DNA of 64,000 nt from Prolixibacteraceae bacterium. Lineage in GTDB: Bacteria > Bacteroidota > Bacteroidia > Bacteroidales > Prolixibacteraceae. A model generated the notes under the pieces. That model was not told the DNA's origin. It was given only the letters and a program-made list of their open reading frames with translations, and did not search any database. A program made the translations under genes and the position numbers. Where the stretch lies: the NCBI GenBank assembly GCA_003506435.1, contig DOAQ01000009.1:1-64000 (forward strand), read 5' to 3'. Within the stretch, counting starts at the first letter, position 1. Every line of letters begins with the position of its first letter. Shown piece after piece: positions 24,523 to 33,767 of the stretch.

Positions 24523-25452
24523 ATGAATATCAAAGTTCATTCGGTAAATAGCTCAGAGAAAAAGGGTACGGTAAAAAAGCCGGTCGGAATGATTAGGCTA
24601 AGCAACATTGGTGTTGAAGGCGATGCGCATTCGGGCAACTGGCACCGGCAGGTGAGTTTGCTGGGAACCGAATCAATTGAGAAATTTTCTCAGGAGGCAG
24701 GCCGCAAAATTGGATTTGGCGAGTTCGCCGAAAACATTACCACCGAAGGGCTTTTACTTTACGAAACCAAACCGCTTGATCGCTTCAGAAACGAACAAAT
24801 TGAACTGGAAGTGACCCAGATTGGCAAAAAATGTCATGGCGACAATTGCACCATTTTCCGCGAAGTGGGCAACTGTGTGATGCCCAAAGAAGGTATTTTT
24901 GCACGTGTGATCAGGGGAGGACAACTGAAAACAGGCGACGAACTGGAATACATTCCGCGCATTCTGAATATTCATATTATCACCCTCAGCGACCGTGCCA
25001 GCCGTGGTGAATACAGCGATCTCAGCGGACCGCAGATAAAAACAATTACGGAAAAATATTTTGCTGAATTGAAGCGCAAAACGCAATTTACTCATCATCT
25101 GATTGGCGATGATCCCGATGAACTGAGAAATCTGATCCGATTGGCTGTTGCCGAAAAAGCCGATGTAATTTTTACCACCGGCGGTACAGGTATCGGTTCC
25201 AGGGATATTACTCCGGAAACCATACAACCCATGCTCAACAAAGAGATTCCGGGCATCATGGAACTAATCCGGATGAAATATGGTCAGGAAAAACCAGCGG
25301 CCCTGCTTAGCCGCAGCATTGCCGGGTTGATTGGGCAAACACTGGTTTATACCCTTCCCGGAAGTGTGAAAGCCGTCACCGAATATTGCCGCGAAATTTT
25401 ACCAACCATCGAACATTCGCTGTATATGATCAACGGGATCGACAGCCATTAA
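24523..25452 (+). CDS. MOSC domain fused to MogA/MoaB molybdopterin adenylyltransferase
   Basis: 309 residues with two domains that are separate proteins in most bacteria. Residues about 1-145 are a MOSC domain (GVEGDAHSGNWHRQVSLL, KKCHGDNCTIFREVGNCVMP with conserved Cys residues), a fold that handles molybdenum cofactor sulfur or ligands. Residues about 146-309 are MogA/MoaB-like (ITLSDRASRGEYSDLSGPQI, TTGGTGIGSRDITPE), which adenylates molybdopterin. The fusion suggests that adenylation and a MOSC-dependent step act together. Last gene of the operon, 7 bases after moaC. moaD, moaE and mobA are not in the cluster. Confidence 0.9.
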   Translation: MNIKVHSVNSSEKKGTVKKPVGMIRLSNIGVEGDAHSGNWHRQVSLLGTESIEKFSQEAGRKIGFGEFAENITTEGLLLYETKPLDRFRNEQIELEVTQIGKKCHGDNCTIFREVGNCVMPKEGIFARVIRGGQLKTGDELEYIPRILNIHIITLSDRASRGEYSDLSGPQIKTITEKYFAELKRKTQFTHHLIGDDPDELRNLIRLAVAEKADVIFTTGGTGIGSRDITPETIQPMLNKEIPGIMELIRMKYGQEKPAALLSRSIAGLIGQTLVYTLPGSVKAVTEYCREILPTIEHSLYMINGIDSH

Positions 25453-25742
25453 AACTGTGATAAACAAAAGCTCATTTCCTGAATTTGAAATTAATCACCC
25501 GAACATTTTCCTTTCAACAAAACACATCATGCACTGTTATTATCTGCAAAATAAATGATAGATGCCTGTTGTGTAAGAAACTTGTGACGAATAAGAGTAA
25601 TCTTCAAAAATATGAATTATTTGAAGATTAGTGTGTTGTGGAGAATTTTTACCCCGCCGGATATTTTACAAAACAGATAAAACAGATAGAACGAATCAAT
25701 GTAGTTCCATTATTTAAAAGTAAAATTCAAAAATGAAAGGTT

Positions 25743-26312
25743 ATGAAAAATGGTTTTATTATCTCATTATTCTTGTTCGGATTAATGGCCTGTAATGGGA
25801 AAAGTGAAAAAGCGGTTTCCGAGAAACAGGTTACAACAGAAACAGAACGTATCGAACGGGGCGCTTATCTCGTAAATGCGATTGGATGTGCTGATTGCCA
25901 CAGTCCTAAAATCATGACAGCAATGGGGCCGTCAGTTGATCCGAACACAAGTTTTGGCGGCCATATTGAAGGTGATTTATCCGGAAAAGTAAGTAAAGAT
26001 GCGTTGGCAAATTGGGTGCTTTTTAACATGAGTTTAACTGCGGCTGTTGGTCCGTGGGGAATTTCATATGCTGCCAATATTTCGTCCGATGAATCAGGAA
26101 TTGGAAATTGGACAGAAGAACAGTTTTTCAGGGCAATGCGAGAAGGACAATATAAAGGTCTTGTTAACTCAAGAAAACTTTTGCCTCCCATGCCCTGGGA
26201 AAATTATAAGCAAATCAGCGATGAGGATATGAGAGCAATCTTTGCTTATTTAAAAAGTACAAAACCTGTTCGGAATATTGTTCCGCAGCCGGTTACTCCC
26301 GAAAATTTGTAA
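25743..26312 (+). CDS. c-type cytochrome lipoprotein
   Basis: 189 residues. Signal peptide with lipobox (LFGLMAC at about residue 17), then a single haem c motif CADCH in RGAYLVNAIGCADCHSPK and later a Met-containing LLPPMPWENY that can supply the distal ligand. The C-terminal ISDEDMRAIFAYLKSTKPV is typical of cytochrome c domains in PQQ- or FAD-dehydrogenase partner subunits. It would sit at the periplasmic face and carry electrons. It follows the Moco operon after 290 bp and no Moco enzyme lies beside it. A MITE-like palindrome follows and may serve as terminator. Confidence 0.8.
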   Translation: MKNGFIISLFLFGLMACNGKSEKAVSEKQVTTETERIERGAYLVNAIGCADCHSPKIMTAMGPSVDPNTSFGGHIEGDLSGKVSKDALANWVLFNMSLTAAVGPWGISYAANISSDESGIGNWTEEQFFRAMREGQYKGLVNSRKLLPPMPWENYKQISDEDMRAIFAYLKSTKPVRNIVPQPVTPENL

Positions 26313-26323
26313 TAAAAGCAAAA

Positions 26324-26466
26324 GAGGTTGTTCAAAAAGTCTGTAATAGAGTCATCCCGAACTTGTTTCGGGATCTCATCTTTCTGATAGTCAGACCATG
26401 AAATACCCCGAAATTTCGGGGCAGGGTGACGCGAATTGCAGATTCCCAGACTTTTTGGACAACCTC
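26324..26466. mobile_element. MITE-like palindromic element, copy 1
   Basis: Terminal inverted repeats GAGGTTGTTCAAAAAGTCTG and CAGACTTTTTGGACAACCTC match at 19 of 20 positions. Inside are CATCCCGAAC...GTTTCGGGAT and the perfect 16-bp palindrome CCCCGAAATTTCGGGG. About 143 bp, no gene. A second copy in the opposite orientation lies at 41369-41531. Flanking A and T runs make it a bidirectional terminator for the cytochrome and PKD genes. Confidence 0.75.
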
Positions 26467-26503
26467 TTTTTTATGTGTCATTGTTTTTAAGAATTGCGGA
26501 TTT

Positions 26504-26851
26504 TTAGTTCGTACTGATATCAATTATTTCAGTATAAAAAGATGCTGTTCCGTTGCAGTTGGTTACTTTTAGTACCACATTAAATTCGCCATTGTGTTGA
26601 TAGCTGTGATTTGGATTTTCCTCGTTCGATCCCTCTCCGTCGCCAAATGTCCAGTTGTATTTGGTACCTCCGTTTATGTTTTCTGAAACATTCTGAAACT
26701 GAACACACTGAAATATTCCGTTATCACACCGAAATTTCGAATACTGGAATTTTGCTGTGGGTATCAATGCCGCATCACAATCCACGTCACAATTATCTTT
26801 TTCGCAGGCAAAAGCAGCGAATACTAAAAAAACGAATAAAATTCTGGTCAT
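26504..26851 (-). CDS. small PKD-domain lipoprotein
   Basis: 115 residues. Signal peptide with lipobox FAAFAC (Cys16) followed by acidic residues, so probably surface or outer-membrane anchored. The rest is essentially a single PKD domain (WTFGDGEGSNEENPNHSY, FNVVLKVTN), a beta-sandwich used in protein or glycan contact. Four additional Cys residues may form disulfides. It lies downstream of the beta-propeller lipoprotein on the same strand. Partner unknown. Confidence 0.8.
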   Translation of the reverse strand: MTRILFVFLVFAAFACEKDNCDVDCDAALIPTAKFQYSKFRCDNGIFQCVQFQNVSENINGGTKYNWTFGDGEGSNEENPNHSYQHNGEFNVVLKVTNCNGTASFYTEIIDISTN

Positions 26852-26955
26852 ATCTCTTGATGTAATTTTTGTTTGAAAGAGACCGGATCTTTAAAATCTG
26901 GTCCCGGTGTTGTTTAATTGTTTCTGAAATGGCTTATAATAAATTTGGTGAGTCA

Positions 26956-28119
26956 TTAATAAAACGAAGGACTGTACCCGTAATGACCTTCAATAATAAA
27001 TACTTCCTCCGGCTTTTCGATATCAATGTAACTGATAACCGGCAGGCTGTTTCCCGGTTGATAGGTAAAAACAATGAACTTCCCGTTGGGCGACCATGCT
27101 GGTTGTCGCTCAACACCTTCTATTCTCAACTGTTGTGTTGTATTTTTATCCAGATCAAGGATGATCAGATCAGATGCTTTAGGATGAAAACTGAAATCAC
27201 GCCGGAAAACGAGCTTTTTGCTGTCGGGCGACCAGGCCGGTTCACCTTCATATTCCATGGTTGCAGTTACAGCGCTCATTGTTTTGCTTTCAAAATCATA
27301 AATCCAGATATCGTGTATCCCATTCTTGTTGTTTGAAAAGGCCATCTTCTTTCCATCCGGCGACAGAGCCGGATCCAGATTGACCCAGGCCGCATTTACA
27401 GGGTCGGGTGTTAAATTTACCAGCGATGAGTTGCTCAGGTCAAACTCATAAATGCATCCCAATCCATTTTCCCGGAAACTGCGGAAAATAATCCGTTTCG
27501 AATTGGTGTCCCAGATTGGCTGATCGTCCCACTCGTCGTAACCGGCTATGTGAATCCGTTTCGATTGATCGAATTGATAGACGAAAATGTCGGGATCATA
27601 GTAACTGATCGTATCGGCAAAAACCAAAGCCGACCCGTCGGGTGCCATTTTGGGTGTTGAAAAAGCCCAGGTACCATTCAGCAAGACTTCCGTTTTTCTA
27701 TCCGACCAGTTCATCGATTTTATGGCATTAACTTTTTGTCCGGTGGTCTGGTAAAGCAGATTCATCGGTTTGATGGTCATGTTGTATGTAGCCGACAACT
27801 TACCTGATTGAGCATCTATTTTTACCTGTCCCTCTTTTTTCAATGTTATCATGCCTGAATTGTCAATTGTAGCAAGGTTTTCATTCGAGCTGCTCCAGAC
27901 GACGGTTCGTGTAGAATCCTTTTGTCCATCAAAAATTGCTTCCATTAAAAATGAATCAGAAACCCAACACTCTTCCTTTGGAGTAATAATTTTTATCGTT
28001 TGAGGGCCGGTGTTCATCATCTCATCTTTTTCGCAGGCAGACAGAAGCAAACAACAGAAAAGGAAAAGTTTTTGTATACGTTTCTTCTCGTTGTAAAGTG
28101 TAATAATACGTTTCATCAT
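26956..28119 (-). CDS. TolB-like beta-propeller lipoprotein with BIG2 domain
   Basis: 387 residues. Signal peptide with lipobox LLLSAC (about residue 29). Residues about 45-115 form a bacterial Ig-like (BIG2) domain (VVWSSSNENLATIDNSGMITLKKEG). The rest holds WD40-like PD40 repeats of a TolB-type beta propeller (DPALSPDGKKMAFSNN, EPAWSPDSKKLVFRR, QPAWSPNGKFIVFTY). It is extracytoplasmic and probably binds a protein or glycan; the true TolB of the Tol-Pal system is excluded by the lipobox and the missing N-terminal domain. Possibly co-transcribed with the PKD lipoprotein. Confidence 0.82.
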   Translation of the reverse strand: MMKRIITLYNEKKRIQKLFLFCCLLLSACEKDEMMNTGPQTIKIITPKEECWVSDSFLMEAIFDGQKDSTRTVVWSSSNENLATIDNSGMITLKKEGQVKIDAQSGKLSATYNMTIKPMNLLYQTTGQKVNAIKSMNWSDRKTEVLLNGTWAFSTPKMAPDGSALVFADTISYYDPDIFVYQFDQSKRIHIAGYDEWDDQPIWDTNSKRIIFRSFRENGLGCIYEFDLSNSSLVNLTPDPVNAAWVNLDPALSPDGKKMAFSNNKNGIHDIWIYDFESKTMSAVTATMEYEGEPAWSPDSKKLVFRRDFSFHPKASDLIILDLDKNTTQQLRIEGVERQPAWSPNGKFIVFTYQPGNSLPVISYIDIEKPEEVFIIEGHYGYSPSFY

Positions 28120-28283
28120 TTTTCAATTTTGTTTTCTGTAATTCTGAAATCTTTTTTTGTAATACGATAGAAGACGATCATGTCCGCTTTTAGTTGCTTT
28201 GGGAAAATTATTTTTTTAATAAAAACGAGATGAATTGCTGGCTGAATTTTTTTTGTATTCCGTGAACAGGCGGCCCTGTATAG

Positions 28284-28640
28284 GCCGAAGAATACCTGGA
28301 AAAGGCGCTGACTCTGTAACCCGACAACGAAGCCGCCAACCTGAACTATGCTCTTTTGACGGCTGTGAAATGAACAAGATGAGTGAATCGGGAAAAGCAT
28401 TCCGAAAAGGTGCTGGAAAGCAACAAAGCAAACGCCACTGCTTTGTGCAATCTGAGCGTTATTGTTTCGAAACAGAACCTGGAAGAAGCTATTCAGTTAA
28501 GTTGCCGGGCGATGGAAGCTGCGACTGACGATTCTAAATTTGGCTATACACATGCATTCTTCCTGAATCAAAATAAAAAAACAGCAGAAGCCATTCCCGT
28601 ATTGAAAAAGATTTTGGCAAAATAACCAGCAGACCTGAAT
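28284..28640 (+). pseudogene. decayed TPR-repeat protein gene
   Basis: One continuous frame reads AEEYLEKALTL, stop, PDNEAANLNYALLTAVK, stop, TR, stop, then VNREKHSEKVLESNKANATALCNLSVIV, LEEAIQLSCRAME and AIPVLKKILAK, stop, PADLNIT. These are tetratricopeptide-like helices interrupted by several in-frame stops without any change of frame, as expected for an old pseudogene or the tail of a larger lost TPR gene. No start is seen. The about 160 bases upstream (28120-28283) show nothing recognisable. Confidence 0.7.
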
Positions 28641-28641
28641 A

Positions 28642-30180
28642 TCACTTCACGGGTATCACCGCCCATTCAGGAAAGACCGAAAGATCAATCCCCAATGCAA
28701 TGCCTGCCCAAAACATTGAGAACAGCGTGATCAGAAAAATAGATACCAGATTAAGCCAAATACCTGCTTTTACCATTTGCCACATATTCACTTTCCCGCT
28801 TCCGTAGACAATGGCATTGGGGGGTGTGGCAACCGGAAACATAAACGCCATTGAGGCGGCCAGGGTTACAGGTAACATCAGCATCAGCGGGTTCATTTTT
28901 ATTTGTACCGACAACGCGCCGACAATGGGCAAAAGCATTTCGGCAGTGGCCGTGTTTGAGGTAAATTCCGTCAAGCCGCACATTACCGCCGTTAAGGTAG
29001 CTACTACACCGGTAGCAGAGAAATGACTGGCTACCTGCAATTGCTCGCCGACGTATAACGACAAACCCGAATCGACAAATCCTTGTGCGAGAGCGAATCC
29101 GCCTCCGAACAGCAGTACGATCCCCCAGGGAATTTTTTTTGTTGTGTCCCAGTCCATTAATGCATCGTTCTTTTTCGAGGATGGAAAAATAAACAGCAAC
29201 AAAGCAACAAAAATTGCGACAGTGCCGTCGTTTATCAGTCCGGAGGTATTTATTATTCTGCCCCAACCCGGCATACGGATTGAGCCCAATTCAATATCTT
29301 CCCGGAAGACCCATAGAAAAACCAAAAGGAGAAACAGGAACAGAACTCTCTTTTGTTCTGCTGTTGTCGGACCCAGTTTCTGGTATTCTTTCTGAAAAAA
29401 ACTTCGCCCGAAATTTTGTACCGGCTTTTTATCCCGGAACAGGAAGAATAAAATAAGCAAACACGAAATAAACATCGCTATCGATAATGGCAGGGCAAAG
29501 ACCAACCATTCGCTGAACGATATTTCCGGTCCCTGCGGGAAAAGGATATTAAAAATCCGGACAAAAGATAAATTTGGAGGTGTACCTACCAGGGTTGCAA
29601 TTCCGCCTATTGATGAACCATAGGCAATTCCCAGCAGAATGCCGGCATTCAGTTTCCGGACATTTTCGGCACCGTGGAGTTTTTCCAACTGCCCGGCTAC
29701 TGAAAGTGCGATTGGAAGCATCATCATGGCTGTTGCAGTATTTGACATCCACATGGAAAGAAAAGCGGACGCGAACAAAAAGCCAAACAAAACGGTAAAG
29801 GGTCTTCCTCCTACAACCGACAATATTTTCAGGGCAATTCGTTTGTGAAGGTCCCATTTTTCCATGGCAAGGGCCATTATGAACCCTCCGATAAACAGGA
29901 AGATAATATAATTGATGTACGAATTGGAAACAGCTTTGCCGTCCATGATCCCGAACAACGGAAAGAAAACAAGCGGAATTAAAGAGGTTACCGGAATAGG
30001 GATTGCTTCGGTTACCCACCAGACAGCCATCAGTATCGCAATTGCAGCGGTATAGGTAACTGCCGGAGAGCCGGGTTTCAGGTCAAATCCAAAAGCAATG
30101 ACCGCAGAAATAACGAGTCCGATAACTAACGCAGGATATTTTATGGTTTTAGCGGGGGCTTCATTTTTTTCCATATTCAT
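28642..30180 (-). CDS. DASS/SLC13-family sodium-coupled anion symporter
   Basis: 512 residues, hydrophobic, with about 11-13 membrane segments. SLC13 signatures are visible: MAVWWVTEAIPIPVTSLIPL, MSNTATAMMMLPIAL and, in the second half, EFTSNTATAEMLLPI (the SNT motifs that bind sodium and carboxylate), and MFPVATPPNAIVYGSG near the C-terminus. Inner-membrane import of dicarboxylates such as succinate is usual; sulfate is an alternative substrate in this family. Monocistronic, downstream of the mutarotase terminator. Met3 is an equally good start. Confidence 0.88.
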   Translation of the reverse strand: MNMEKNEAPAKTIKYPALVIGLVISAVIAFGFDLKPGSPAVTYTAAIAILMAVWWVTEAIPIPVTSLIPLVFFPLFGIMDGKAVSNSYINYIIFLFIGGFIMALAMEKWDLHKRIALKILSVVGGRPFTVLFGFLFASAFLSMWMSNTATAMMMLPIALSVAGQLEKLHGAENVRKLNAGILLGIAYGSSIGGIATLVGTPPNLSFVRIFNILFPQGPEISFSEWLVFALPLSIAMFISCLLILFFLFRDKKPVQNFGRSFFQKEYQKLGPTTAEQKRVLFLFLLLVFLWVFREDIELGSIRMPGWGRIINTSGLINDGTVAIFVALLLFIFPSSKKNDALMDWDTTKKIPWGIVLLFGGGFALAQGFVDSGLSLYVGEQLQVASHFSATGVVATLTAVMCGLTEFTSNTATAEMLLPIVGALSVQIKMNPLMLMLPVTLAASMAFMFPVATPPNAIVYGSGKVNMWQMVKAGIWLNLVSIFLITLFSMFWAGIALGIDLSVFPEWAVIPVK

Positions 30181-30244
30181 TTTTCAGGTTCATTCAGGGA
30201 AAAAGATACTACATAAAAACGTGAAATCCGTAATTTACAAACTA

Positions 30245-30279
30245 AAAAATCCCGACCATTATTCATAGCCGGGATTTTT
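30245..30279 (-). terminator. intrinsic terminator after the mutarotase gene
   Basis: AAAAATCCC and GGGATTTTT are complementary with a 17-base loop and give a T run on the minus strand, 17 bases beyond the mutarotase stop. It can act on both strands. Confidence 0.75.
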
Positions 30280-30295
30280 AGTTTATTTCAGATTT

Positions 30296-31438
30296 TTATT
30301 TTACTGAAAATTTATAGATTGTCTGTGAAGTCAGCACTTCGCCTGGTTGTATCAGCGTGTTCGGAAAATTCGGATGATGCGGTGAATCCGGGTAATGTTG
30401 TGTTTCGAGGCAGAAGCCGTTCCTGTATTCGTATTTATTTCCTCGTTTTCCAATAATGTTCCCTTTCAGGAAGTTGCCGGTATAAAACTGAACGGCTGGT
30501 TCGGTTGTAAATACTTCCATATAACGGCCGCTGGTTTCTTCGTAAGCACTGGCACAGAAAGTCAGTTCACCTGCATTCTGATCCTTGTTCAGGATGTAAT
30601 TGTGATCGTAACCGCTGCCAAATTTAAGTTGTTCCATCTCCGAGTCAATGCGTTCCCCGATTTTATAAGGTGTGGTAAAATCCATGTCGGTACCTTTTAT
30701 ACTGACAATTTCTCCGGTTGGTATCAGTTCGTTGTTGGCTACTGCGGTTGAACTGTCGGCATCGATGACCAGAATATGATCGAGTATGTCGCCCGTTCCT
30801 TCACCTTTCAGATTGAAATAAACATGATTGGTGAGGTTAAAATAACACGATTTATCGGTAGTGGCTTCGTAGTCAAGTATCAGTTCATTGGCGGCAGTGA
30901 GTGTGTAGGTAACTTTTACCTCTTTATTGCCGGGAAAACCACTGGCGCCGTCGGGGCTTTCCAGAAACATTTCCACAGCCGGGCCTTTATCGGTTACAAT
31001 TTCTTTGGCATCCCAAACCTGACGGTAGAAACTCTGAGTTCCAGAGTGAAGACATGCTTGGTGATTATTTACTTCCAACGGATAGGTTACACTGTCGATT
31101 TCAAAACTTGCCCCGGCAATACGATTGGCATACGGGCCAACAACAGCGCCTTGTCCGGCATCGCCGTTCACATATTCGTCAATTGATTTATATCCCAGTA
31201 CCACGTCTTCCATTTTGCCGTCTTTTCCGGGCACATAAACAGAAACGATTTTGGCCCCGTAGTTGGTCAAAGTAACTATCATCCCGTTGTCGTTCTTTAG
31301 GATGAACAGGGTGGTTTGCTTGTCGTTGACAACTTTTTCGAAGTCAGCTTTGGTGTAAGGCATTTGAACATCTTCTTTTTTAACTGTTGCACATGAAACA
31401 ACCAGTAGAATCAATGCAAGAAAGGGAAAATACTTCAT
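30296..31438 (-). CDS. galM: secreted aldose 1-epimerase (mutarotase) lipoprotein
   Basis: 380 residues. Signal peptide with lipobox LLVVSC (Cys16). The GalM fold follows: LTNYGAKIVSVYVPGKDG, VVGPYANRIAGASF, NHQACLHSG (catalytic His region), FNLTNHVYFNLKGEG with the second His, GYDHNYIL, and FCLETQHYPDSPHHPNFPN with the catalytic Glu. It interconverts alpha and beta anomers of hexoses. The lipobox places it in the periplasm or on the outer membrane, which fits work on sugars freed outside the cell. Length is above cytoplasmic GalM because of the signal region. Confidence 0.92.
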   Translation of the reverse strand: MKYFPFLALILLVVSCATVKKEDVQMPYTKADFEKVVNDKQTTLFILKNDNGMIVTLTNYGAKIVSVYVPGKDGKMEDVVLGYKSIDEYVNGDAGQGAVVGPYANRIAGASFEIDSVTYPLEVNNHQACLHSGTQSFYRQVWDAKEIVTDKGPAVEMFLESPDGASGFPGNKEVKVTYTLTAANELILDYEATTDKSCYFNLTNHVYFNLKGEGTGDILDHILVIDADSSTAVANNELIPTGEIVSIKGTDMDFTTPYKIGERIDSEMEQLKFGSGYDHNYILNKDQNAGELTFCASAYEETSGRYMEVFTTEPAVQFYTGNFLKGNIIGKRGNKYEYRNGFCLETQHYPDSPHHPNFPNTLIQPGEVLTSQTIYKFSVK

Positions 31439-31476
31439 TGGATATTGAATTAATATGAACCTTAAAAATATAAAAT

Positions 31477-32166
31477 TTACAGAATTAGCTTGTACCCCTT
31501 CCCGTGAACATTGATTATTTCAATAGTTGGTTCATCTTTCAGATGTTTCCGGAGTTTGGTAATATACACGTCCATGCTTCGGGCATTGAAATAATTATCG
31601 TCGATCCAGATGGTTTTCAAGGCAAAATTGCGTTCGAGAACCTTGTTTGCATTATTGCACAGAAGTCGCAGTAATTCCGACTCTTTGGTGGTCAGTTTCA
31701 CCTGTTCGTCGCCATTGGCAAGAATTTGTTTGCGGGCATCGAATGTATAACAGCCCAGTTTAAAAATCGGCTGGTCATTGTTTTTATTATCCTGCGAAAT
31801 ACGCCGCATAATAGCTTCGATGCGCATGATCAGTTCTTCCATGCTGAAGGGCTTGGTGATATAATCATCGGCCCCAATTTTAAAGCCTTCAAGAATGTCT
31901 TCTTTCAAGTTTTTTGCAGTCAGAAAAATAATGGGAATGTCGGCATTGATCAGCCGGATATCCCGTGCAAGGGAGATCCCGTCCTTCTTTGGCATCATAA
32001 TGTCGAGAATGCACAAATCGAAAGGTTGGTTCATAAACCCGTTGTAGGCAGCAATGCCATCGGGGTACAATTCTGTTTTATACCCTTTGGCAATAAGGTA
32101 TTCCTTCAGTAAAAGTCCCAGGTTTTCGTCGTCTTCTGCTAAAAGTAATTTTGCTTTGTTTTCCAT
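31477..32166 (-). CDS. rprY: OmpR-family response regulator, RprY-like
   Basis: 229 residues from ATG 32166 (MENKAKLLLAEDDENLG); upstream in-frame residues lie in the kinase gene and are rejected. The receiver has the acidic EDD, phosphoacceptor Asp55 (LCILDIMMPKKDG), and Lys in FLTAKN. The C-terminal winged helix (about 130-229) carries LTTKESELLRLLC and YITKLRKHLKDEP. It starts one base after the stop of the kinase gene, so the pair is co-expressed. RprXY is the essential-type envelope stress system of Bacteroidetes; the name is by overall resemblance and gene order. Confidence 0.88.
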   Translation of the reverse strand: MENKAKLLLAEDDENLGLLLKEYLIAKGYKTELYPDGIAAYNGFMNQPFDLCILDIMMPKKDGISLARDIRLINADIPIIFLTAKNLKEDILEGFKIGADDYITKPFSMEELIMRIEAIMRRISQDNKNNDQPIFKLGCYTFDARKQILANGDEQVKLTTKESELLRLLCNNANKVLERNFALKTIWIDDNYFNARSMDVYITKLRKHLKDEPTIEIINVHGKGYKLIL

Positions 32167-32167
32167 A

Positions 32168-33763
32168 TTATCGTGTATTTTGAGGAAAATAAATGATGAA
32201 TTTAGTTCCTTTATGTAGTGTACTCTCAACCTTAATTTTTCCCTGATGGGAATCTACAATTTTCTTCACATAACTCAATCCCAGACCGAAGCCTTTTACA
32301 TCGTGCACGTTGCCGGTCGGGACACGGTAAAACCGCTCAAAAATCTGGTCAACATGCTCTTTCGAAATCCCGATTCCATTATCTTTCACCGAAACGATCA
32401 AAAACCCGTTTCTGTTCTCCGTACTGACAACGATCCGGGGTTCCTCTTTACTGTATTTTACTGCATTGTCGAGCAAGTTAAACAATACATTGGTAATATG
32501 CACCTCATCGCCCTTAATTTCTGCATTTGTGGCTTTCAAATCAGCTTCCAGAACACCATTTTTGCTTTTTACCCGCAACTCAAAATTCAGAATTACGGAA
32601 CGAATGATCTCGTTTAAATCGATCTCCTTGAATTTCAGCTTCAGCCGGCCTTCGTTGAAAACGGCCATTTGCAATACTTTTTCAACCTGAAAACTTAAAC
32701 GTTTGCTTTCCTGATAAATTACATTCGACACATGTTCAATGGTTCGTGCCGTGTTGGAAATCGAGTTGTCGCGCAACATCTGGCTGGCCAGCGAAATGGT
32801 TGAAATGGGCGTCTTCAGCTCGTGGGTCATGTTGTTGATGAAGTCGTTTTTGATCGACGACAATTTTTTCTGTTTCAGGATGATCATAATGGTAAAAACA
32901 AAAATTCCGATCAGCATGGCCGTTAGCACGAAAGTCGGGATAATCAGCATTCCGGTTTCTTTCAGTAAATAACCTTGCCGTTTTGGAAAATAGACATACA
33001 AATAGTTGGGTTTCGGGGTCAAGTCAGTGGGGAACAGAACTTGGGAGAACGGTTTGAATTTGCCATCTGATTTGTAATTTTTAGTACTTAAAACCAGTCG
33101 TTCAGTAGCTCCTGAAAATGACTTTATTGCATATTCAAATTCCAGTTCGATTCCGCTGTTTCTCAATTCTTGCCGTAGACCCCGATCTAGATTTTGTGCA
33201 TCGATTCGTTGTTCGATAGGTAAATTAGCAACCTGTATTTTTCCTTGGTTGAATTCTTCCATATACGAAATCTGCTGTTCGAGATTTTTCTGGTATTGTT
33301 GGTTCCAGTAGCTGGTACTTTCATGTAATTTATCGAAAGCTGAAGGAAATTCTCCGGGACGTCCGCGTTCATTTCTTCGCGTCCCTATTGTGTCGACAAA
33401 CGATACAGAAAGTTCTTCGCTAAAACTGGTTCCGCTGATCCTTCGTTCCGAAAATTGAAACGATACGCTTACCTCGGCTCTTGAATACGATTGCGGAACG
33501 ATGCCGGACGGATCCTGCACACGGGGAAACAAATTGGAATTTCCGGCTGAACCTCTGAAAGGATTGCTGTTCATCCTGATTGCAGCCAGTTCTTCCCGTT
33601 CCATTCTGGCAATCAGTCTGAGTATGGCGCTGTTTGCCGCCTGGTCAAACTGTTCCCGTTTAATTTCCATTGCCTTTTGGATCGAATTGGTCTGAACCAG
33701 GATCAGGCTGACCATTACCAGCGCCATCAAAATGATTAAAGATAATATTATCTTCCTGCTCAT
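32168..33763 (-). CDS. rprX: sensor histidine kinase, RprX-like
   Basis: 531 residues. Membrane segment 1 at about 5-24, a periplasmic region of about 245 residues with an Arg/Ser/Phe-rich part, membrane segment 2 at about 272-296, then HisKA with His314 (NNMTHELKTPIST) and HATPase_c (NLLDNAVKYS, DNGIGI, GFGLGLSYV). It phosphorylates the RprY-like regulator encoded directly downstream. The signal is unknown. A -7 promoter element ends only 4 bases before the ATG, so the mRNA may be leaderless. Confidence 0.88.
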   Translation of the reverse strand: MSRKIILSLIILMALVMVSLILVQTNSIQKAMEIKREQFDQAANSAILRLIARMEREELAAIRMNSNPFRGSAGNSNLFPRVQDPSGIVPQSYSRAEVSVSFQFSERRISGTSFSEELSVSFVDTIGTRRNERGRPGEFPSAFDKLHESTSYWNQQYQKNLEQQISYMEEFNQGKIQVANLPIEQRIDAQNLDRGLRQELRNSGIELEFEYAIKSFSGATERLVLSTKNYKSDGKFKPFSQVLFPTDLTPKPNYLYVYFPKRQGYLLKETGMLIIPTFVLTAMLIGIFVFTIMIILKQKKLSSIKNDFINNMTHELKTPISTISLASQMLRDNSISNTARTIEHVSNVIYQESKRLSFQVEKVLQMAVFNEGRLKLKFKEIDLNEIIRSVILNFELRVKSKNGVLEADLKATNAEIKGDEVHITNVLFNLLDNAVKYSKEEPRIVVSTENRNGFLIVSVKDNGIGISKEHVDQIFERFYRVPTGNVHDVKGFGLGLSYVKKIVDSHQGKIKVESTLHKGTKFIIYFPQNTR

Positions 33764-33767
33764 AGTA

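Noticed and set aside
26956..28119. TolB of the Tol-Pal system
   Set aside because: It is a lipoprotein with a BIG2 domain, lacks the TolB N-terminal domain, and no tol or pal genes are nearby.
28120..28640. 80-residue protein at 28383-28625 as an intact small gene
   Set aside because: The same frame continues with TPR-like sequence on both sides of the stops, which marks it as part of a pseudogene.
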